Below the pieces are notes generated by a model. That model did not search any database. It was not told where the DNA came from and worked only from the letters and a program-made list of their open reading frames with translations. Shown one piece after another: positions 62,957 to 64,000 of a stretch of 64,000 nucleotides of DNA. The position numbers were made by a program, and so were the translations under genes. Within the stretch, counting starts at the first letter, position 1. Every line of letters starts with the position of its first letter. Origin of the DNA: Jatrophihabitans sp. GAS493 (lineage in GTDB: Bacteria > Actinomycetota > Actinomycetes > Mycobacteriales > Jatrophihabitantaceae). The stretch lies in the NCBI RefSeq assembly GCF_900230215.1, contig NZ_LT907982.1, positions 2,356,001-2,420,000 of the forward strand, in the 5' to 3' direction.

Positions 62957-64000
62957 TTAGGAGCGCTCTCCGAGGATGTGCTCCATCGCCAACTGGTGCA
63001 GACGCACGAAGCCGAAGCCCCGCTCGGCGGCCTTGGTGGCGTCGAAGTCCTCGTAGGCACTGGTATCGGCGAGCAGGTCGGCGACCGTCTCACCCGGGTT
63101 GAGGGTGGGGGTGCCGAGCGTGCTCACGCCGGCCATTTCGCGGGCCTCGATCACCTCGGGGTCGGCCCGGTAGGCTGCCGCCCGCTCCTTGAGCATCAGG
63201 TACATGCTCATGTTCGCCGCGGCCGAGTCCCAGACGCCGGTCATGTCCTCGGTGCGGGACGGCTTGTAGTCGAAGTGGCGGGGCCCATCGTAGGTCGGGC
63301 CGCCGTCAGCGGCGCCGTTCTCGAGGAGGTCGACCAGGAAGAACGCGTTGATCAGATCACCGTGACCGAAGACGAGGTCCTGGTCGAACTTGATGCCGCG
63401 CTGGCCGTTGAGGTCGATGTGGAAGAGCTTCTTCGACCAGAGCGCCTGCGCGATTCCGGCGGCGAAGTTGAGACCGGCCATCTGCTCATGCCCGACCTCC
63501 GGGTTCACCCCGACCATGTCGCCGTGCTCGAGTTCGGCGATGAAGGCGAGGGCATGTCCGACGGTCGGCAGCAAGATGTCACCGCGGGGCTCGTTCGGCT
63601 TCGGCTCGAGCGCGAACCGCAGGTCGTAGTTGCGGTCCTTCACATACGAGGCGAGCAGGTCGATGCCCTCGCGGTAGCGGTCCAGAGCGGCACTGACATC
63701 CTTCGCCCCGTCGTACTCGGCGCCCTCGCGGCCACCCCAGAACACGTAGGTTTTTGCGCCTAGTTCGGCCGCCAGATCGATGTTGCGGATGACCTTGCGC
63801 AGCGCGAAGCGGCGAACCGATCGGTCGTTGCTGGTGAAGCCACCGTCCTTGAAGACCGGGTGGGTGAAGAGGTTTGTGGTGAGCATCGGCGTCTGCAGGC
63901 CGGTCTCGGTCAGAGCGTCCTTGAAGCGGGCGATGAGCCGGTCGCGCTCGGCCTCGCTGGCGTCGAAGGGGATCAGGTCGTTGTCGTGGAAGGTGATGCC
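62957..64000 (-). CDS. xylA: Xylose isomerase, N-terminus outside the window
   Basis: The frame is open to the window edge, which lies about 40 residues upstream of [12 protein letters not shown], so the first part is missing. [31 protein letters not shown] and [14 protein letters not shown] are actinobacterial xylose isomerase signatures with metal-binding Glu and the active-site His. Converts D-xylose to D-xylulose for xylB. Confidence 0.96.
   Translation of the reverse strand, partial: GITFHDNDLIPFDASEAERDRLIARFKDALTETGLQTPMLTTNLFTHPVFKDGGFTSNDRSVRRFALRKVIRNIDLAAELGAKTYVFWGGREGAEYDGAKDVSAALDRYREGIDLLASYVKDRNYDLRFALEPKPNEPRGDILLPTVGHALAFIAELEHGDMVGVNPEVGHEQMAGLNFAAGIAQALWSKKLFHIDLNGQRGIKFDQDLVFGHGDLINAFFLVDLLENGAADGGPTYDGPRHFDYKPSRTEDMTGVWDSAAANMSMYLMLKERAAAYRADPEVIEAREMAGVSTLGTPTLNPGETVADLLADTSAYEDFDATKAAERGFGFVRLHQLAMEHILGERS

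Overview
The window is high-GC, gene-dense DNA with actinobacterial hallmarks: many GTG/TTG starts, two adjacent clpP genes followed by clpX, Streptomyces-type conjugation proteins, and actinobacterial secreted-repeat and DUF families. It comes from an Actinomycetota chromosome. The right end (about 52.2-64 kb) is ordinary core genome: tRNA-Pro, tig, clpP1-clpP2-clpX, a GNAT acetyltransferase, valS, and a xylose operon (ROK regulator, xylB, xylA cut by the window edge). Almost everything to the left (at least 7-52 kb, perhaps all of it) looks like an integrative conjugative element (ICE) inserted at a tRNA-Gly(TCC) gene. The integrase reading frame runs into the tRNA, with a small excisionase directly upstream. 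I did not find the other attachment site, so the left end is unplaced.

Layout, left to right. (1) 0-6.5 kb: a secreted RHS-repeat polymorphic toxin with an unassigned C-terminal domain, followed by a TPR/Sel1-like presumed immunity protein. (2) 7-9.6 kb: two small unknown genes, a serine resolvase, and a VbhA-type antitoxin overlapping a Fic-domain toxin. (3) 9.7-12.7 kb: two small leftward genes, a hairpin-rich 370-bp candidate oriT, then MobC-like and relaxase genes. (4) 13-15 kb: an unknown protein translationally coupled to an XRE-HTH/ImmA-type metalloprotease. (5) 15.3-20.4 kb: a leftward, overlapping operon of tyrosine recombinase, HTH protein, frameshifted zinc-finger recombinase, leucine-rich-repeat protein and an unknown protein. 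(6) 20.5-25.5 kb: a secreted repeat protein ending in a NucA/NucB-type nuclease domain, followed by a DUF6461-like candidate immunity protein. (7) 25.6-38.3 kb: the conjugation machine in three leftward operons (coupling protein, two ATPase-type proteins, VirB6-like membrane protein, NlpC/P60 wall hydrolase and accessory proteins) plus a sigma-like regulator. (8) 38.6-49.8 kb: a twelve-gene leftward operon for a Tad/Flp-type pilus (cpaB, tadZ, tadA, tadB, tadC, pilin-like and TadE/G-like genes), ending in a 1083-aa membrane protein with LysM-like regions and a SARP/BTAD-like C-terminus. (9) 49.9-52 kb: an XRE regulator, excisionase, integrase and tRNA-Gly.

The most striking signal is a 39-bp bipartite element found four times. 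It lies 30-35 nt upstream of the first gene of each of the three conjugation operons and of the xis-int operon, always in the same orientation to the gene. Two blocks (11 and 18 bp) are invariant and are separated by a variable 10-bp spacer. Three copies sit directly after a transcription-terminator-like hairpin. I infer one dedicated switch, perhaps the sigma-like protein at 37.5-38.3 kb, that turns on excision and transfer together, while the Tad operon lacks the element.
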